A DNA stretch of 64,000 bases from Nitrospira sp. (GCA_016873455.1 VGXE01000004.1:1-64000); one strand, 5' to 3'; shown: positions 36,142-46,160, counted from the stretch's first letter. Numbers and translations: made by a program. Notes: generated from the sequence alone by a model not told the origin.

Positions 36142-37455
36142 ATGAGTGCCGATCCCTCCTCTCCCGCCGAATTCCGCCGTCGCGTCAGCCAGCGTGCGCG
36201 ACAATCCTCCACGCAGTGGGAAGCCTCACGACTCCTGATCGAACGGGAGGAGTTTCCCGCCACCGTCACCCGGCTCCTCCATCGACTTCGGGAACAAGAC
36301 CTTCCGACTGCGATCAAAGAACCGCTACTCAAGATCGTCGATCAGCCACAGGCACAACGGGTTCAGGACTTGGATGGTGAAGGGCTCAAGGCACTGACTG
36401 GGTATCCGCCAGCCAAGGCCCTGCGCGCCCTTTGTATCTTCTTTGATCTCGTTGCCACACCCGGCTCACAGTGGGCTATTCCTACTATCGCAAGTGAGGA
36501 AGTCGAACGCCTGATCCGCCGCACGACCAATCCATTCGATCTTCTGCATCTCGTCGAACCGGCATCCCTGTTGGACCTCGGTGCCGGCGATCTCTCTTTC
36601 GCCGGCGAGCTGGTTGAGCACTATGGTCCCGAACTCCGTCGGCAGCGCAAACAGCTGCTCCTGCATTGCATAGACCGGCTTGATCCCGGTTCAAAGCTCG
36701 GCTCCCCCCTCCATCCCAGCCCGGACAGACTGAAGAAGCTCCAGGAAAGCGAGAACGTCTCCTTTGCGTTCTATAGCAATCACGACATGTTCGACCTCCA
36801 TCCACTAGATGAGCGTGGGATGCTGGCGAAGCGATACACGATTGCCACGTGCTGGGCACCGGCCACACCGACCTTTGCCTACGATCCGGCAAGACTTTCA
36901 CAGCCAATCATTGATGAGGAGCTGCGCCGGACCATGGGCACGTCCAGACAGACCCGGTACCATGGTGAGCGGGCGCTCGAAGTGTTGCACGGAAACCGTG
37001 CCCTCCTCTTTCCACCCTGGAAGTTCGAGATCGTCGGCCCGCGAGCCCTTCTCAATCTTCTCGCGACGCGAGGCCTGCTGTGCGTCCTCGGAGCGGTCGA
37101 TAACCAGGTATTTTGGGAACTCTTGGCTCAATTGCTTGAGGACCCACGCTACCGACCGCGAGACCGCTCCTTCACCGTCGGCAATCTTCCAGAGATCTTC
37201 GGCGACATCTATCTCGCGCTGAATCGTCTCCCGATCGGCGCTTCCATCAACCTTGCTGAACTGGGCACTCTCCGACACCCGGCTCCCGAGACAGAAGTTG
37301 CTGCCTCGCCGGACCTTACAGTCAGGACATTCCGGTACGTTCGGATCAGCCGAGGAGCAACCTTCCCAGATATGCCTGCCAGCCACACAGCAAGGCAGTT
37401 TCCCGCCATGGTGGAAGAGGTCGCTCCATGGTTCCTGACCCTGATCCCAGCCTAA
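36142..37455 (+). CDS. Hypothetical protein with SAM-methyltransferase-like segment
   Basis: About 437 residues from the ATG at 36142. The middle contains LLDLGAGDLSFAGELVEHYG followed about 25 residues later by LLLHCIDRLDPG, which resembles motif I and the acidic end of strand 2 of a Rossmann methyltransferase. The N-terminal 130 residues are helical and charged; the C-terminal part is not recognised. No catalytic motif is clear, so methyltransferase activity is only a suggestion. The gene is not obviously part of the MoxR cluster downstream, which has its own promoter. Confidence 0.6.
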   Translation: MSADPSSPAEFRRRVSQRARQSSTQWEASRLLIEREEFPATVTRLLHRLREQDLPTAIKEPLLKIVDQPQAQRVQDLDGEGLKALTGYPPAKALRALCIFFDLVATPGSQWAIPTIASEEVERLIRRTTNPFDLLHLVEPASLLDLGAGDLSFAGELVEHYGPELRRQRKQLLLHCIDRLDPGSKLGSPLHPSPDRLKKLQESENVSFAFYSNHDMFDLHPLDERGMLAKRYTIATCWAPATPTFAYDPARLSQPIIDEELRRTMGTSRQTRYHGERALEVLHGNRALLFPPWKFEIVGPRALLNLLATRGLLCVLGAVDNQVFWELLAQLLEDPRYRPRDRSFTVGNLPEIFGDIYLALNRLPIGASINLAELGTLRHPAPETEVAASPDLTVRTFRYVRISRGATFPDMPASHTARQFPAMVEEVAPWFLTLIPA

Positions 37456-37487
37456 GACCTGTTTGATGGCGCAAAAGGCCATTAAAA

Positions 37488-37516
37488 TTGACCACCCTCT
37501 GACCCTTTGTTAGACT
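37488..37516 (+). promoter_or_regulatory. Sigma70-type promoter of the MoxR cluster
   Basis: TTGACC (37488-37493), a 17-bp spacer and TAGACT (37511-37516), 50 bp upstream of the MoxR start. Four of six bases match the -10 consensus. Confidence 0.5.
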
Positions 37517-37566
37517 TCGACGGTGCTTTACCGGCAAACGCAATCCCCTGGCCATTTACAACGTCT

Positions 37567-38511
37567 ATGATGAATTCCGCACAATCGATTCGAGCAATTC
37601 AAGAGAACATTTCGCGTGTGATCAAGGGAAAGCCGGAGGTCATCGAACTGACCGTCGTGGCGCTACTGGCCCGCGGCCATCTTCTCCTTGAAGACGTCCC
37701 GGGAGTAGGAAAAACCACGCTGGCTCATAGTCTTGCGCGATCGTTGGACTGCTCCTTCAAACGCATCCAGTTTACGAGCGATCTGCTGCCATCCGACATC
37801 GTCGGCGTGTCGATCTTCAATCGTCAAAAGCAAGCGTTCGAGTTCATGCCCGGCCCCATCTTCGCCAATATCGTGCTGGCCGACGAGATCAATCGGACGA
37901 CCCCCAAGACCCAAAGCAGCCTCTTGGAGGCCATGAGCGAAGCGCAGATTTCCGTGGATAATCAAACCTACCCACTGAGTCAGCCGTTCATGGTGATCGC
38001 CACTCAGAATCCGGCGGAATACCACGGCACGTTTCCGCTTCCCGAATCGCAATTGGATCGATTTCTCATGCGGCTGCGCATCGGCTACCCGTCGCCTGAT
38101 GAGGAAAAAAAGGTGCTCGATCGACCCCAGTCGCTGCATCCGGCCGAGGACCTTCAACCGGTGCTTGCCGCGCAAGATATGCTGGATCTGCAAGCGCAAG
38201 CCGATAACGTCTTCATGGACGAGAGCCTGACGGAATATCTCTTGTCCATTGTACAGGCCACGAGACAGTCCGAACTCTTATCGTTAGGGGTGAGCACGCG
38301 CGGCGCCTTGGCCTTGAGTCGGGCGGTCAAGGCCCTGGCGCTGGTGCGCGGCCGAAACTATTGCCTGCCTGACGACATCAAGGAACTTGCCCCGACGGTG
38401 CTCTCTCACCGCATCATGATGGCCCGCACACAAGGCCTCCGCCAGCGAAGCTTCGAGCAAGCCGAGCGGATTATCCAAGACTTGGTGGAATCAGTCCCTG
38501 TTCCCGTGTAG
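37567..38511 (+). CDS. MoxR-family AAA+ ATPase
   Basis: About 314 residues from the ATG at 37567. Walker A GVPGVGKTTLA sits near 45, Walker B IVLADEINRTTPKTQSSLLEAM near 105, sensor 1 MVIATQNPAEYHGTFPLPESQLDRF and the AAA lid C-terminal domain follow. MoxR proteins act as chaperone-like ATPases, usually next to DUF58 and transglutaminase genes, as here. The start codon could also be the next ATG at 37570. Confidence 0.94.
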   Translation: MMNSAQSIRAIQENISRVIKGKPEVIELTVVALLARGHLLLEDVPGVGKTTLAHSLARSLDCSFKRIQFTSDLLPSDIVGVSIFNRQKQAFEFMPGPIFANIVLADEINRTTPKTQSSLLEAMSEAQISVDNQTYPLSQPFMVIATQNPAEYHGTFPLPESQLDRFLMRLRIGYPSPDEEKKVLDRPQSLHPAEDLQPVLAAQDMLDLQAQADNVFMDESLTEYLLSIVQATRQSELLSLGVSTRGALALSRAVKALALVRGRNYCLPDDIKELAPTVLSHRIMMARTQGLRQRSFEQAERIIQDLVESVPVPV

Positions 38512-38550
38512 CCGCTCCTCATAACAGGCGGAAGGCCGAGTGAGTGACAC

Positions 38551-39672
38551 ATGCTGTCCAGGATTCGCATGATCGTTCGGCGTTTCACCTCTCACCGCTC
38601 AACCCGTCTGACATCCGAAGGTCTTCAGTTCTTGTTTTTCACCATGGCCGTGGGGATCGCCGCGATCAATACCGGGAACAACCTCTTCTATCTGTTGCTG
38701 TCGATGATGTTGAGCATCATCTTGGTCTCAGGGATCGTCGCGGAATATTGTCTGAGAGGGTTGGAATTCCACCGTCACCTGCCGGACGTGCTGTTCGCCA
38801 ATGAACTGGCAACGGCGACCCTCGTAGTCAAAAACCGCAAAACCCGGTTTCCCAGCATCTCGCTGAATCTGTTCGATGTGTGTGACGGACAGGATATCGA
38901 TCGAGGCCTGATCATCCGCGAATTGTCTCCCGGCGCCAGCACGCTGCTGTCGTATCCTCTTGTCGCGGCCCGCCGAGGCCAGCTTCGGCTGGACGGTGTC
39001 CGCGTAACCACGTCATTTCCGTTCGGCCTCTTTCTCAAGAAAGCCTATTTCCCCGTCCAAGGAGAGGTGGTCGTCTGCCCGGAAATCAGGCCTCTTGCGG
39101 ATGAAATCCTACAAGACTTGCTGGCCGCCGGTCAGGAACACACGGCTCATCGAAAAGGCTACGGGAGCGACCTGTACAATCTGCGCCTCTACCAAGCCGG
39201 AGACGACTCGCGAGCGATTCATTGGGTAACGACGGCTAGAACGTCAAAACTGACCATTCGAGAAACTGAAGCGGAGAGTCAACGCCGGGCTTCGATCTAT
39301 CTGTCGCTGCAGGCTCCTGAGAGCCACGGGACGGAGTTCGAGGAGGCCGTCACGTATACGGCGTCTCTGGTGCATCATTTGGCAATCCGTGGCTATCATC
39401 TGCAATTGACGACGGACTCGTCTCGCTCCTCTTTTGGGCAAGGCAACGCCCATCGTTTCGACCTTCTGCGCATGTTGGCCTTCTGCGAACAGCGCGAGCC
39501 GCATGCCGATATCAGGCCTGAAACCGAGTGGTTCACGGAGCCGCAGGACACCGAAAATAGTGGCGCACTGATTGTCGTGCGGCCGTGGCACGGGGCGGAG
39601 GTTCCACGCTCAGCCGGTCCCGCGCTGCTGATCGACCCCGAGACTTTCCTCGGAGCGACATATGCCATGTGA
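38551..39672 (+). CDS. DUF58 domain protein
   Basis: The 373-residue protein begins with two hydrophobic segments (FLFFTMAVGIAAINTGNNLF and LLLSMMLSIILVSGIVAEY), then a beta-rich section and the DUF58 core with GSDLYNLRLYQAGDDSRAIHW. The DUF58 region resembles a von Willebrand A-like fold. It regularly accompanies MoxR ATPases; the exact function is unknown. Its stop overlaps the start of the transglutaminase gene by 11 bp. Confidence 0.9.
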   Translation: MLSRIRMIVRRFTSHRSTRLTSEGLQFLFFTMAVGIAAINTGNNLFYLLLSMMLSIILVSGIVAEYCLRGLEFHRHLPDVLFANELATATLVVKNRKTRFPSISLNLFDVCDGQDIDRGLIIRELSPGASTLLSYPLVAARRGQLRLDGVRVTTSFPFGLFLKKAYFPVQGEVVVCPEIRPLADEILQDLLAAGQEHTAHRKGYGSDLYNLRLYQAGDDSRAIHWVTTARTSKLTIRETEAESQRRASIYLSLQAPESHGTEFEEAVTYTASLVHHLAIRGYHLQLTTDSSRSSFGQGNAHRFDLLRMLAFCEQREPHADIRPETEWFTEPQDTENSGALIVVRPWHGAEVPRSAGPALLIDPETFLGATYAM

Positions 39673-41845
39673 TCAGGCCCTTCGGCTTACCTCAATCGGG
39701 TTGGCGTCCGTGTCGTTCATCGGGTTGGTCCTTGGGGCAAGCCTGCCTGGCTGGCTGATGTTTCTGACTGCGTCGGCGCTGATGGTTACCTTGCTGCGAA
39801 CCGGACCCGTGAACGCGATCACCTCGGTCGTCCGGCCTGTTCCCTTGTCGGCCACCACCTGGAACATCCTTGTCCTCAGCGGTTTTCTCGGATTCTGGAT
39901 CGACAGTTTGTGGATCTCAGGCGATCTCCTGGCATCCGGAATTCACTTTCTCTTGGTCCTCATGGTCATTAAGTTGTTCAATCTGCAACACCGGCGGGAT
40001 TATGTGCATCTCTATGCTATCAGTCTGGTGGCGATTTTAGCGGCTGCGTCGCGTACGTCGGACCTCTGGTATGTTCCGGTCTTTCTCGCCTATCTGCTGG
40101 CCGGGGTCTGGACCCTTTTGCTCTTTCAGTTGACCAAAGACACCGCCGTTCCATCGGCTGACCTGCCACGGAGGCTTGAGCCGTTGGAGTCGTATAGCGG
40201 TGTGACTCCCAAATTGTTCTGGATGGCCAATGGCCTTGCCGCTGCGACCTTCGGCTTGACCCTGGTCATGTTCTTTGTCATCCCCCGGGTGAACGCCGGG
40301 TTGTATCAGAAGGGGTACGGCGAGAACGTCCGCACGTCAGGGTTCTCAGATACGGTGGACTTGGGATCCATCGGACCAATCAAACGTGATCGTAGTGTGG
40401 TCATGCGGGTCGAACTGCCGGATCGCCCGACGCATGAAGTGGGACACTTCTACGTGCGGGGCATGGCATTCGATCGCTACGACGGGCGATCGTGGGCCAA
40501 TCAACTGGCCCACCGCCGGAATCTGAGCGAAGATTCTCCTGAGATGTTTACCCTTCGCGGAAGCAAGTCGCACCAACTGCTTTCGCGCGGAGCTGCGCTC
40601 CACCAACATATCCAGTTGGAACCTCTGGATACTCCCGTACTGTTCGCGGCACCCTTTGCGGAGTCCGTCCATGGCAAGTTTCCGGCTGTCCAATCGGATA
40701 TCAACGGCGCCCTGTATCTGCCGTTCCCGAGTTCAACGCGCATCGAATACACCGCCGTCTCTCGACCCAACACGATATCGCCGGACGATTCGCGACCCCA
40801 GCCGATCACCTATCCAGAGTCGTTCCTCCGGCATTTCCTGCAAATGCCCGTGCAATCGGACCGGATCGCCAAGCTGGCTCGAGACATATCCGAGTCCAAA
40901 CAGACCGTGTACGAAAAAGCGGTCGCGATCCAGGAGCATCTTTCACACAATTACCAGTACAGCCTCGATGCCCCGCTCGCCGCTCAAGCCCACCCGCTTG
41001 AGGAGTTTCTCTTTGTCAGGAAAACCGGCTACTGCGAACATTATGCGACGGCCATGGTGATGATGCTGCGGTCGGTCGGTGTTCCCGCCCGCCTGGTCAC
41101 GGGTTTTCTGGCAACCGAGTGGAACGAGTATGGGAACTACTATGTCGTGAGGCAACAGGATGCCCATGCGTGGGTGGAGGTACATCTGCCACAATCCGGC
41201 TGGGTCATGATGGACCCCACACCGGCCGATGGTGACAGCCTTGCCGAGACGCTTCCGGCATGGCACAGGGTGCAAAGCTTGCTGGACAGTGCCCGACTTC
41301 GCTGGAACCGTTTCTTTGTACAATACAGTGCGGCCGACCAGCTTGCCGTTGTGCGTGATATCCAGACCGGGGGCGTGTCGGTTCGACTTTGGACGCTGGA
41401 TTCCCTGGCCTCGTTCTTGAAACCACTGACGGCTGCGTTCGAGGCTGGCATGAGTCATTTGACCGGCGGCTATCTGACTCCTGTCGGAACGCTCGTTGCA
41501 CTCCTGCTGGCGGGATGCGGCGCCATGGCCTGGCTGGTCTGGGCACGGCCGTGGAAGTGGCCGCGCCGCGCCGCGGGAGCAGCTGGTGACGAACAGGTGA
41601 TCGTTCAACTCTACCGTCGTACGCTTCGCCAGCTCGAGCGAAGGGGGCTACGCAAGCCCGCCGCCATGCCCCCGCTCCAATTCATACGCATCATCCAAGA
41701 AGAATGGAGTACCGCGAGCACAGCCGTGGCATGCATCACAGAGCTCTATTGCCGCGCACGGTTCGGCCGCGTACCTCTCACAACAGAAGAACTTCACCAT
41801 GCGCGAGAGACCTTCAAGCAATTGCGGTCATTGAGCCGTTCATAG
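39662..41845 (+). CDS. TgpA-type membrane transglutaminase
   Basis: The 727-residue protein has several N-terminal membrane helices (DUF3488/TgpA_N, about 8-210), a periplasmic transglutaminase core and a C-terminal helix with a cytoplasmic DUF4129-like tail. The catalytic triad is visible: Cys in GYCEHYATAM, His in DAHAWVEV and Asp in MMDPTP. TgpA is essential in Pseudomonas aeruginosa. The third member of the MoxR-DUF58-transglutaminase cluster, possibly working on envelope proteins. Confidence 0.92.
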   Translation: MPCDQALRLTSIGLASVSFIGLVLGASLPGWLMFLTASALMVTLLRTGPVNAITSVVRPVPLSATTWNILVLSGFLGFWIDSLWISGDLLASGIHFLLVLMVIKLFNLQHRRDYVHLYAISLVAILAAASRTSDLWYVPVFLAYLLAGVWTLLLFQLTKDTAVPSADLPRRLEPLESYSGVTPKLFWMANGLAAATFGLTLVMFFVIPRVNAGLYQKGYGENVRTSGFSDTVDLGSIGPIKRDRSVVMRVELPDRPTHEVGHFYVRGMAFDRYDGRSWANQLAHRRNLSEDSPEMFTLRGSKSHQLLSRGAALHQHIQLEPLDTPVLFAAPFAESVHGKFPAVQSDINGALYLPFPSSTRIEYTAVSRPNTISPDDSRPQPITYPESFLRHFLQMPVQSDRIAKLARDISESKQTVYEKAVAIQEHLSHNYQYSLDAPLAAQAHPLEEFLFVRKTGYCEHYATAMVMMLRSVGVPARLVTGFLATEWNEYGNYYVVRQQDAHAWVEVHLPQSGWVMMDPTPADGDSLAETLPAWHRVQSLLDSARLRWNRFFVQYSAADQLAVVRDIQTGGVSVRLWTLDSLASFLKPLTAAFEAGMSHLTGGYLTPVGTLVALLLAGCGAMAWLVWARPWKWPRRAAGAAGDEQVIVQLYRRTLRQLERRGLRKPAAMPPLQFIRIIQEEWSTASTAVACITELYCRARFGRVPLTTEELHHARETFKQLRSLSRS

Positions 41846-41956
41846 GCCCACCTGACTCGCGGCGTTGCTCGTCCATTCTCCATCTGTTTCCAGACCACTC
41901 CCGTTCCCGTACATGACATAGTCCTCCTGTCCGAGATCGCAGGACGCACGGCTGGC

Positions 41957-41985
41957 TTGACCTCATCCTCGAATCTGCGTACAAG
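41957..41985 (+). promoter_or_regulatory. Promoter of corA, giving a near-leaderless transcript
   Basis: TTGACC (41957-41962), 17 bp, TACAAG (41980-41985). A start six to eight bases later falls at about 41992, two bases from the corA ATG, so the mRNA may be almost leaderless. No ribosome binding site is visible. Confidence 0.45.
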
Positions 41986-41993
41986 CAGATGCC

Positions 41994-43049
41994 ATGAAGC
42001 TGGTCCAGAAACGATCGAAGAAGACGGGCCTGTCGCCCGGCACCCTGGTTCATATCGGCGAAAACCGGACCGAGACGGTCGAGATTGCCCTGTTCAACTA
42101 TGCCGGCGCGCAATGCGACGAACGTACCGTCACGAATCCCGGCGAGCTCCAGCCGCCCTCGGACGAAACGGTGACGTGGATTAATGTCGGGGGTGTCCAC
42201 AAAATCGATGTACTGGAGGCCTTTGGCAAGCAATTTGGTCTCCATCCTCTGCTCCTGGAGGACATTGCCAATACGGACCAACGGCCCAAGCTCGACGATT
42301 ACGAGACCTACGTGTTTCTGGTGATCAAGATGCTGACTGTGACCGACCGGGGAGGCATTCTTGTCGAGCAGGTAAGTTTCGTGCTCGGACGCAATTATGT
42401 GCTGTCGTTTCAAGAAAATGGAACCGACGTCTTCCGTCCGGTGCGCGACCGCTTGCGCGCCGGCAAAGGCCGTCTCCGCCACCATGGCTCGGACTATCTG
42501 CTCTATGCGCTGGTGGACGCGGTCGTCGACCAGTACTTTGCCGTCCTGGAGTCGTTGGGCGAAAAGATCGAGTCGCTGCAAGAACGGGTGATGGCCGACC
42601 CGAAGCCCGATACGCTCAAGGACATCCATGCCCTGAAACGCCAATTATTATTTGTGCGCCGGGCCGTCTGGCCATTGCGGGAAGTGACCAACAGTTTGTC
42701 CCGCTCGGAGTGCCCCTACCTGCATGAACCCACGAAGGTCTTCTTCCGCGATGTCTACGATCATGTCATCCAGATCGTCGATACCATCGAGACGTTTCGC
42801 GAAATGCTGTCGGCGAGCCTGGATATCTATCTATCGAGCGTCAGCTATCGCCTGAACGCCGTCATGCGAGTGCTCACGGTGATTACCACGATCTTTATGC
42901 CGCTGAGTTTTATCGCGAGCATCTATGGCATGAACTTCGAACACATGCCGGAATTGAAGTGGCAATGGGGCTACCCCGTCGTGCTGGGTGTGATGGGCCT
43001 GGTGGCGGCGGGTATGTTGCTTGGCTTCCGACGGCGGAAGTGGCTGTAA
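41994..43049 (+). CDS. corA: CorA-family magnesium/cobalt transporter
   Basis: The 351-residue protein has a large cytoplasmic N-terminal domain (about 1-285) with helices, then two C-terminal membrane helices with the pore signature GMNFEHMPEL between them (IYGMNFEHM). The protein ends in the positively charged LGFRRRKWL. It is a homopentameric Mg2+ channel. The TAA stop at 43047-43049 is followed at once by a repeat element. Confidence 0.94.
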   Translation: MKLVQKRSKKTGLSPGTLVHIGENRTETVEIALFNYAGAQCDERTVTNPGELQPPSDETVTWINVGGVHKIDVLEAFGKQFGLHPLLLEDIANTDQRPKLDDYETYVFLVIKMLTVTDRGGILVEQVSFVLGRNYVLSFQENGTDVFRPVRDRLRAGKGRLRHHGSDYLLYALVDAVVDQYFAVLESLGEKIESLQERVMADPKPDTLKDIHALKRQLLFVRRAVWPLREVTNSLSRSECPYLHEPTKVFFRDVYDHVIQIVDTIETFREMLSASLDIYLSSVSYRLNAVMRVLTVITTIFMPLSFIASIYGMNFEHMPELKWQWGYPVVLGVMGLVAAGMLLGFRRRKWL

Positions 43050-43235
43050 CAGGATGCTGAAAAAGCCCGCCAGCGTCGTTCTCGCATCGCTCAGAGACTT
43101 AACGTACGAAGTCGAACGAACGGTACCTATCCGCTCGCATTTGATCGAGGCGAGCGGGTCAAGCGAAGCTTGGTATGTACCTCCTCGCCTCATCGCTCGC
43201 TGCGGCCTTGCTGGACGGCCTTTTTGAACATCCTG
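43050..43235 (+). repeat. Dispersed imperfect-palindrome element, copy B
   Basis: The 186-bp element starts on the first base after the corA TAA. The ends CAGGATGCTGAAAAAGCCC and GGCCTTTTTGAACATCCTG are inverted repeats with three mismatches in 19. It keeps the inner hairpin CCGCTCGC (43131-43138) / GCGAGCGG (43150-43157). It lacks a roughly 46-bp segment (near 21650-21700) present in copy A. Confidence 0.9.
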
Positions 43236-43249
43236 GGTATTCTGCTGAT

Positions 43250-43600
43250 CTACTCTCCTTGGACTTCCACCCGATCGACGAAGTACGTCGTTTCACCGAA
43301 GCAGGTAGTCGGGAGGTAGCGATATTCCTTGTAATGCAGAATGACGCGCTTGCCCAGCACGCGCGACAGTTCGTCGGCGACGCGGTCATCCCAGACGGTG
43401 AACCCCCAGAGGACCGGCGCCACGCCGGGCACCGTGGTCATGGCCAATTCACCTTCGTGTGTCTTGCACACCCAGCCTTTCCTGGAAAATTTCTGGATGT
43501 AGCCCGCGCGGTTCCCGTCCGAATAGGTCCAGTTGAACGCGACGGTCAGATAGGCGGCGGCGAGGAGGACGGCTACGGTCACAACCCATTTCATCATCAA
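43250..43600 (-). CDS. Conserved hypothetical membrane-anchored protein, 116 aa
   Basis: The protein has one N-terminal membrane helix (VVTVAVLLAAAYLTVAFN) followed by FNWTYSDGNRAGYIQKFSRKGWVCKTHEGELAMTT (in parts), a family I recall as widely conserved and of unknown function, sometimes mislabelled 6-phosphogluconate dehydrogenase. Two Cys (WVCKT and TTCFGET) are conserved in memory. It lies 12 bp after leuD on the same strand and is probably the last gene of that operon. Confidence 0.8.
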   Translation of the reverse strand: MMMKWVVTVAVLLAAAYLTVAFNWTYSDGNRAGYIQKFSRKGWVCKTHEGELAMTTVPGVAPVLWGFTVWDDRVADELSRVLGKRVILHYKEYRYLPTTCFGETTYFVDRVEVQGE

Positions 43601-43611
43601 TCCCTATCGGG

Positions 43612-44232
43612 TTACCGCAGATCTGCGAAGAGCCACGGGGCGGCCGCTTTCTGGCGTTGCTCATAGGCGGTGATGGCGGCCTCGTGCTGGAGCGTGAGAC
43701 CAATTGAGTCCAGCCCTCGATAGAGGCAATCTTTACGGAACGGATCGATGTCAAATCGATAGGCTGTTCCTCTCGGTGTCGTGACCGTTTGCCGGCCAAG
43801 ATCCACCGTGAGTGTATACCCCATCGTTTGGGCTGCCTCATTCAGGAGGGACAGTACCTCGTCTCCCTTCAACACCACCGGTAAGATTCCGTTCTGGAAA
43901 CAGTTGTTGTAAAAAATGTCGGCGAAGCTCGGAGCGATCACGCAACGGAACCCTTGATCGAGCAAGGCCCAGGGTGCATGCTCGCGGGACGAGCCACAGC
44001 CGAAATTATCGCGAGTCAACAAGATCGCGGCGCCCTGATAGCGGGCTTGATTCAAGAAAAACTCCGGATCGGGCGAGCCGTCCTTTCGTTTCCGCCAATC
44101 GAAAAACAGGCCGTCACGGAGGCCGGTTCGCTTGATCGTCTTCAGGAACTGTTTTGGAATGATTTGGTCCGTATCGACATTGACGCGATCGAGCGGGGCG
44201 ACAAGACCAGTCAGCTGGGTAAAAGCTTGCAT
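43612..44232 (-). CDS. leuD: 3-isopropylmalate dehydratase small subunit
   Basis: A 206-residue LeuD with [20 protein letters not shown] near the start, the swivelling-domain motif [16 protein letters not shown] and [20 protein letters not shown]. With LeuC it isomerises 2-isopropylmalate to 3-isopropylmalate in leucine synthesis. It lies 72 bp downstream of leuC on the same strand. Confidence 0.97.
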   Translation of the reverse strand: MQAFTQLTGLVAPLDRVNVDTDQIIPKQFLKTIKRTGLRDGLFFDWRKRKDGSPDPEFFLNQARYQGAAILLTRDNFGCGSSREHAPWALLDQGFRCVIAPSFADIFYNNCFQNGILPVVLKGDEVLSLLNEAAQTMGYTLTVDLGRQTVTTPRGTAYRFDIDPFRKDCLYRGLDSIGLTLQHEAAITAYEQRQKAAAPWLFADLR

Positions 44233-44240
44233 ACTGTTTA

Positions 44241-44308
44241 ATGATGAATGATGAATGGTGAATGGTCAGGACACATTAAACACTGAACATTCAACATCAA
44301 GCATTCAC
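44241..44308. repeat. Simple tandem and inverted repeats in the leuC-leuD spacer
   Basis: ATGATGAATGATGAATGGTGAATGG forms a run of short ATGA/GAATG units at 44241-44265, in pieces not exceeding 25 bp. CATTCAC (44302-44308), which already lies in the end of leuC, is an inverted copy of GTGAATG (44258-44264). Short repeats of this kind may be remnants of dispersed elements; no function is evident. Confidence 0.5.
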
Positions 44309-45717
44309 TCCCAATGTCTGATATCAACAAAATGTCCTTCGACCGCGGCGGCTACCGCCATGGCCGGTGACACAAGATGGGTCCGGCCGCCGGCTCCCTG
44401 ACGTCCTTCAAAATTTCGATTGCTGGTGGAGGCGCACCGCTCACCCGGTTGGAGCACGTCCGCGTTCATCGCCAAACACATGCTGCAGCCAGCCTCGCGC
44501 CATTCGAAGCCGGCTTCGCGGAAGATCCGGTCGAGCCCTTCGGCCTCGGCTTGTTGCTTGACGAGCCCCGATCCGGGAACCACCATGGCATGCACCGTCT
44601 TGGCCACTTTCTTTCCCTTGGCAAACGTGGCGGCAAGACGGAGATCCTCGATTCTCGAGTTCGTGCACGAGCCGATAAAGACCTTGTCGATGGTGATCTC
44701 GGTCATCGGCATATTGGGAGTCAGGCCCATATATTCCAGGGCGCGCTCCGTCGCGTGCTTCGTTTTCTCATCCGGCATCGTTCTCGGATCCGGCACCCGC
44801 TGGTCGACACCGGCAACCATGCCAGGGCTGGTGCCCCAGCTGACTTGCGGAGCGATGTCTTCAGCCCGAAGAGTGATGGTCCTGTCATACGTGGCGTTCG
44901 CATCGGTCCTCAGCTGCTGCCACGCAAGCACCGCTTGCTCAAAGAGGTCGCCCTTTGGCGCGAGCGGGCGCCCCTTGATGTAGGCGATGGTCTTTTCATC
45001 GGGCGCCACCATGCCGGCGCGGGCGCCCCCCTCGATCGACATATTGCAGAGGGTCATGCGGCCTTCCATGCTCAAAGCGCGAATCGCCGAACCGGTGTAT
45101 TCGATCACGTACCCCGTTCCCCCGGCGGTGCCGATCTGGCCGATGATGGCAAGGATGATGTCCTTGGCTGAACAGCGGTGCCCCAGGGTGCCGTCGACGC
45201 GGATTTCCATCGTCTTGGGCCGCTTTTGCACCAGACATTGCGTGGCCAGCACATGCTCGACTTCGCTCGTGCCAATGCCGAAGGCCAGTGCGCCGAACGC
45301 GCCGTGAGTCGAAGTGTGAGAATCGCCGCAGACAATGGTGGTGCCCGGCAACGTGAACCCTTGCTCCGGACCGATGACATGGACCACGCCCTGCCTGATA
45401 TCGCTCATGCCGAACAGGGTGATCCCGAAATCCCGGCAATTTTCTTCCAGCGTGTGGATCTGCTTGGCGCTGATCTGGTCGGCAATCGGCAACGTCCGGT
45501 CGGTCGTCGGAACATTGTGGTCGGGCACCGCCAGCGTCGCGGCGGGCCGCCGAGGCCGGCGCCCGGCGAGTTTCAACCCTTCAAATGCTTGCGGTGACGT
45601 GACTTCGTGAACCAGCTGCCGGTCAATGTAGAGCAGCGTGGTGCCGTCCGGCTCTGCCCGGACGACATGGGACTCCCAAATTTTGTCGAACAACGTTGTG
45701 CCGGCCATGACACGCAC
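44305..45717 (-). CDS. leuC: 3-isopropylmalate dehydratase large subunit
   Basis: A 470-residue LeuC of the bacterial type. The [4Fe-4S] cysteines are in IGSCTNSR and GCSMCLAMN, with early active-site segments [13 protein letters not shown] and [13 protein letters not shown]. It pairs with LeuD. The ATG follows AAGGAG at eight bases, and a minus-strand promoter -10 lies 39 bp upstream. Confidence 0.97.
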   Translation of the reverse strand: MRVMAGTTLFDKIWESHVVRAEPDGTTLLYIDRQLVHEVTSPQAFEGLKLAGRRPRRPAATLAVPDHNVPTTDRTLPIADQISAKQIHTLEENCRDFGITLFGMSDIRQGVVHVIGPEQGFTLPGTTIVCGDSHTSTHGAFGALAFGIGTSEVEHVLATQCLVQKRPKTMEIRVDGTLGHRCSAKDIILAIIGQIGTAGGTGYVIEYTGSAIRALSMEGRMTLCNMSIEGGARAGMVAPDEKTIAYIKGRPLAPKGDLFEQAVLAWQQLRTDANATYDRTITLRAEDIAPQVSWGTSPGMVAGVDQRVPDPRTMPDEKTKHATERALEYMGLTPNMPMTEITIDKVFIGSCTNSRIEDLRLAATFAKGKKVAKTVHAMVVPGSGLVKQQAEAEGLDRIFREAGFEWREAGCSMCLAMNADVLQPGERCASTSNRNFEGRQGAGGRTHLVSPAMAVAAAVEGHFVDIRHWE

Positions 45718-45755
45718 TCCTTGGCATTCTCGCGCCGTGAAAGATGGGGAGGGTC

Positions 45756-45761
45756 ATTATA
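45756..45761 (-). promoter_or_regulatory. Likely -10 element of the leuCD operon
   Basis: TATAAT on the minus strand, 39 bp before leuC. At 17-bp spacing the -35 position reads TGGCGT, a poor match, so activator help or a different spacing is possible. Confidence 0.45.
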
Positions 45762-46160
45762 CATAGGCGGTCGGGTGCACGCCAGCAGGTTGAGCCGGTC
45801 GCCAGAGAGACACGAGCTTCAGGATCGGTCTTGTTCTGCCGATAAGCAAGGGATGGATAGACCGGCACTCAACCCTGATTCCATTGTCATCCCCCGATGG
45901 ACCATCAAACGCGACACACGGTCGGTGGGGTGTGTCTTTTGCCATTCGATCATCGTCTGTGTCACAACCGACTCCAGACAACTGGCCTTCTGCTGTTGCC
46001 GCGTCGTGGACTATCGTATCCTGCCGGGAGAATACCCGCGGGTCACCGACGGTGGGAGGCGCTGACGATCCGCGACTCCTGTGGCTTGCATCCCATCACG
46101 GTCCGTGTTAGCACCATACCTGAACCAGTCTGTATAGCGATTCAACCCTTTCCAGGTACC
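45762..46160. other. Divergent intergenic region between leuC and the MEKHL-type gene
   Basis: About 400 bp without a supported gene; open frames here are antisense or lack protein features. It contains the terminator-like hairpin at 45913-45940 and otherwise unremarkable sequence. Confidence 0.5.
45913..45940 (+). terminator. Orphan terminator-like hairpin, possible attenuator
   Basis: GACACAC, a ten-base loop and GTGTGTC form a perfect seven-pair stem followed by TTTT. No plus-strand gene lies upstream, so it would act within the leader of the 46161 gene or on an antisense transcript from leuC. Confidence 0.35.

Noticed and set aside
45607-46065. 152-codon frame overlapping the start of leuC on the other strand
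   Set aside because: Mostly antisense to leuC with Cys- and Arg-rich non-protein-like composition.
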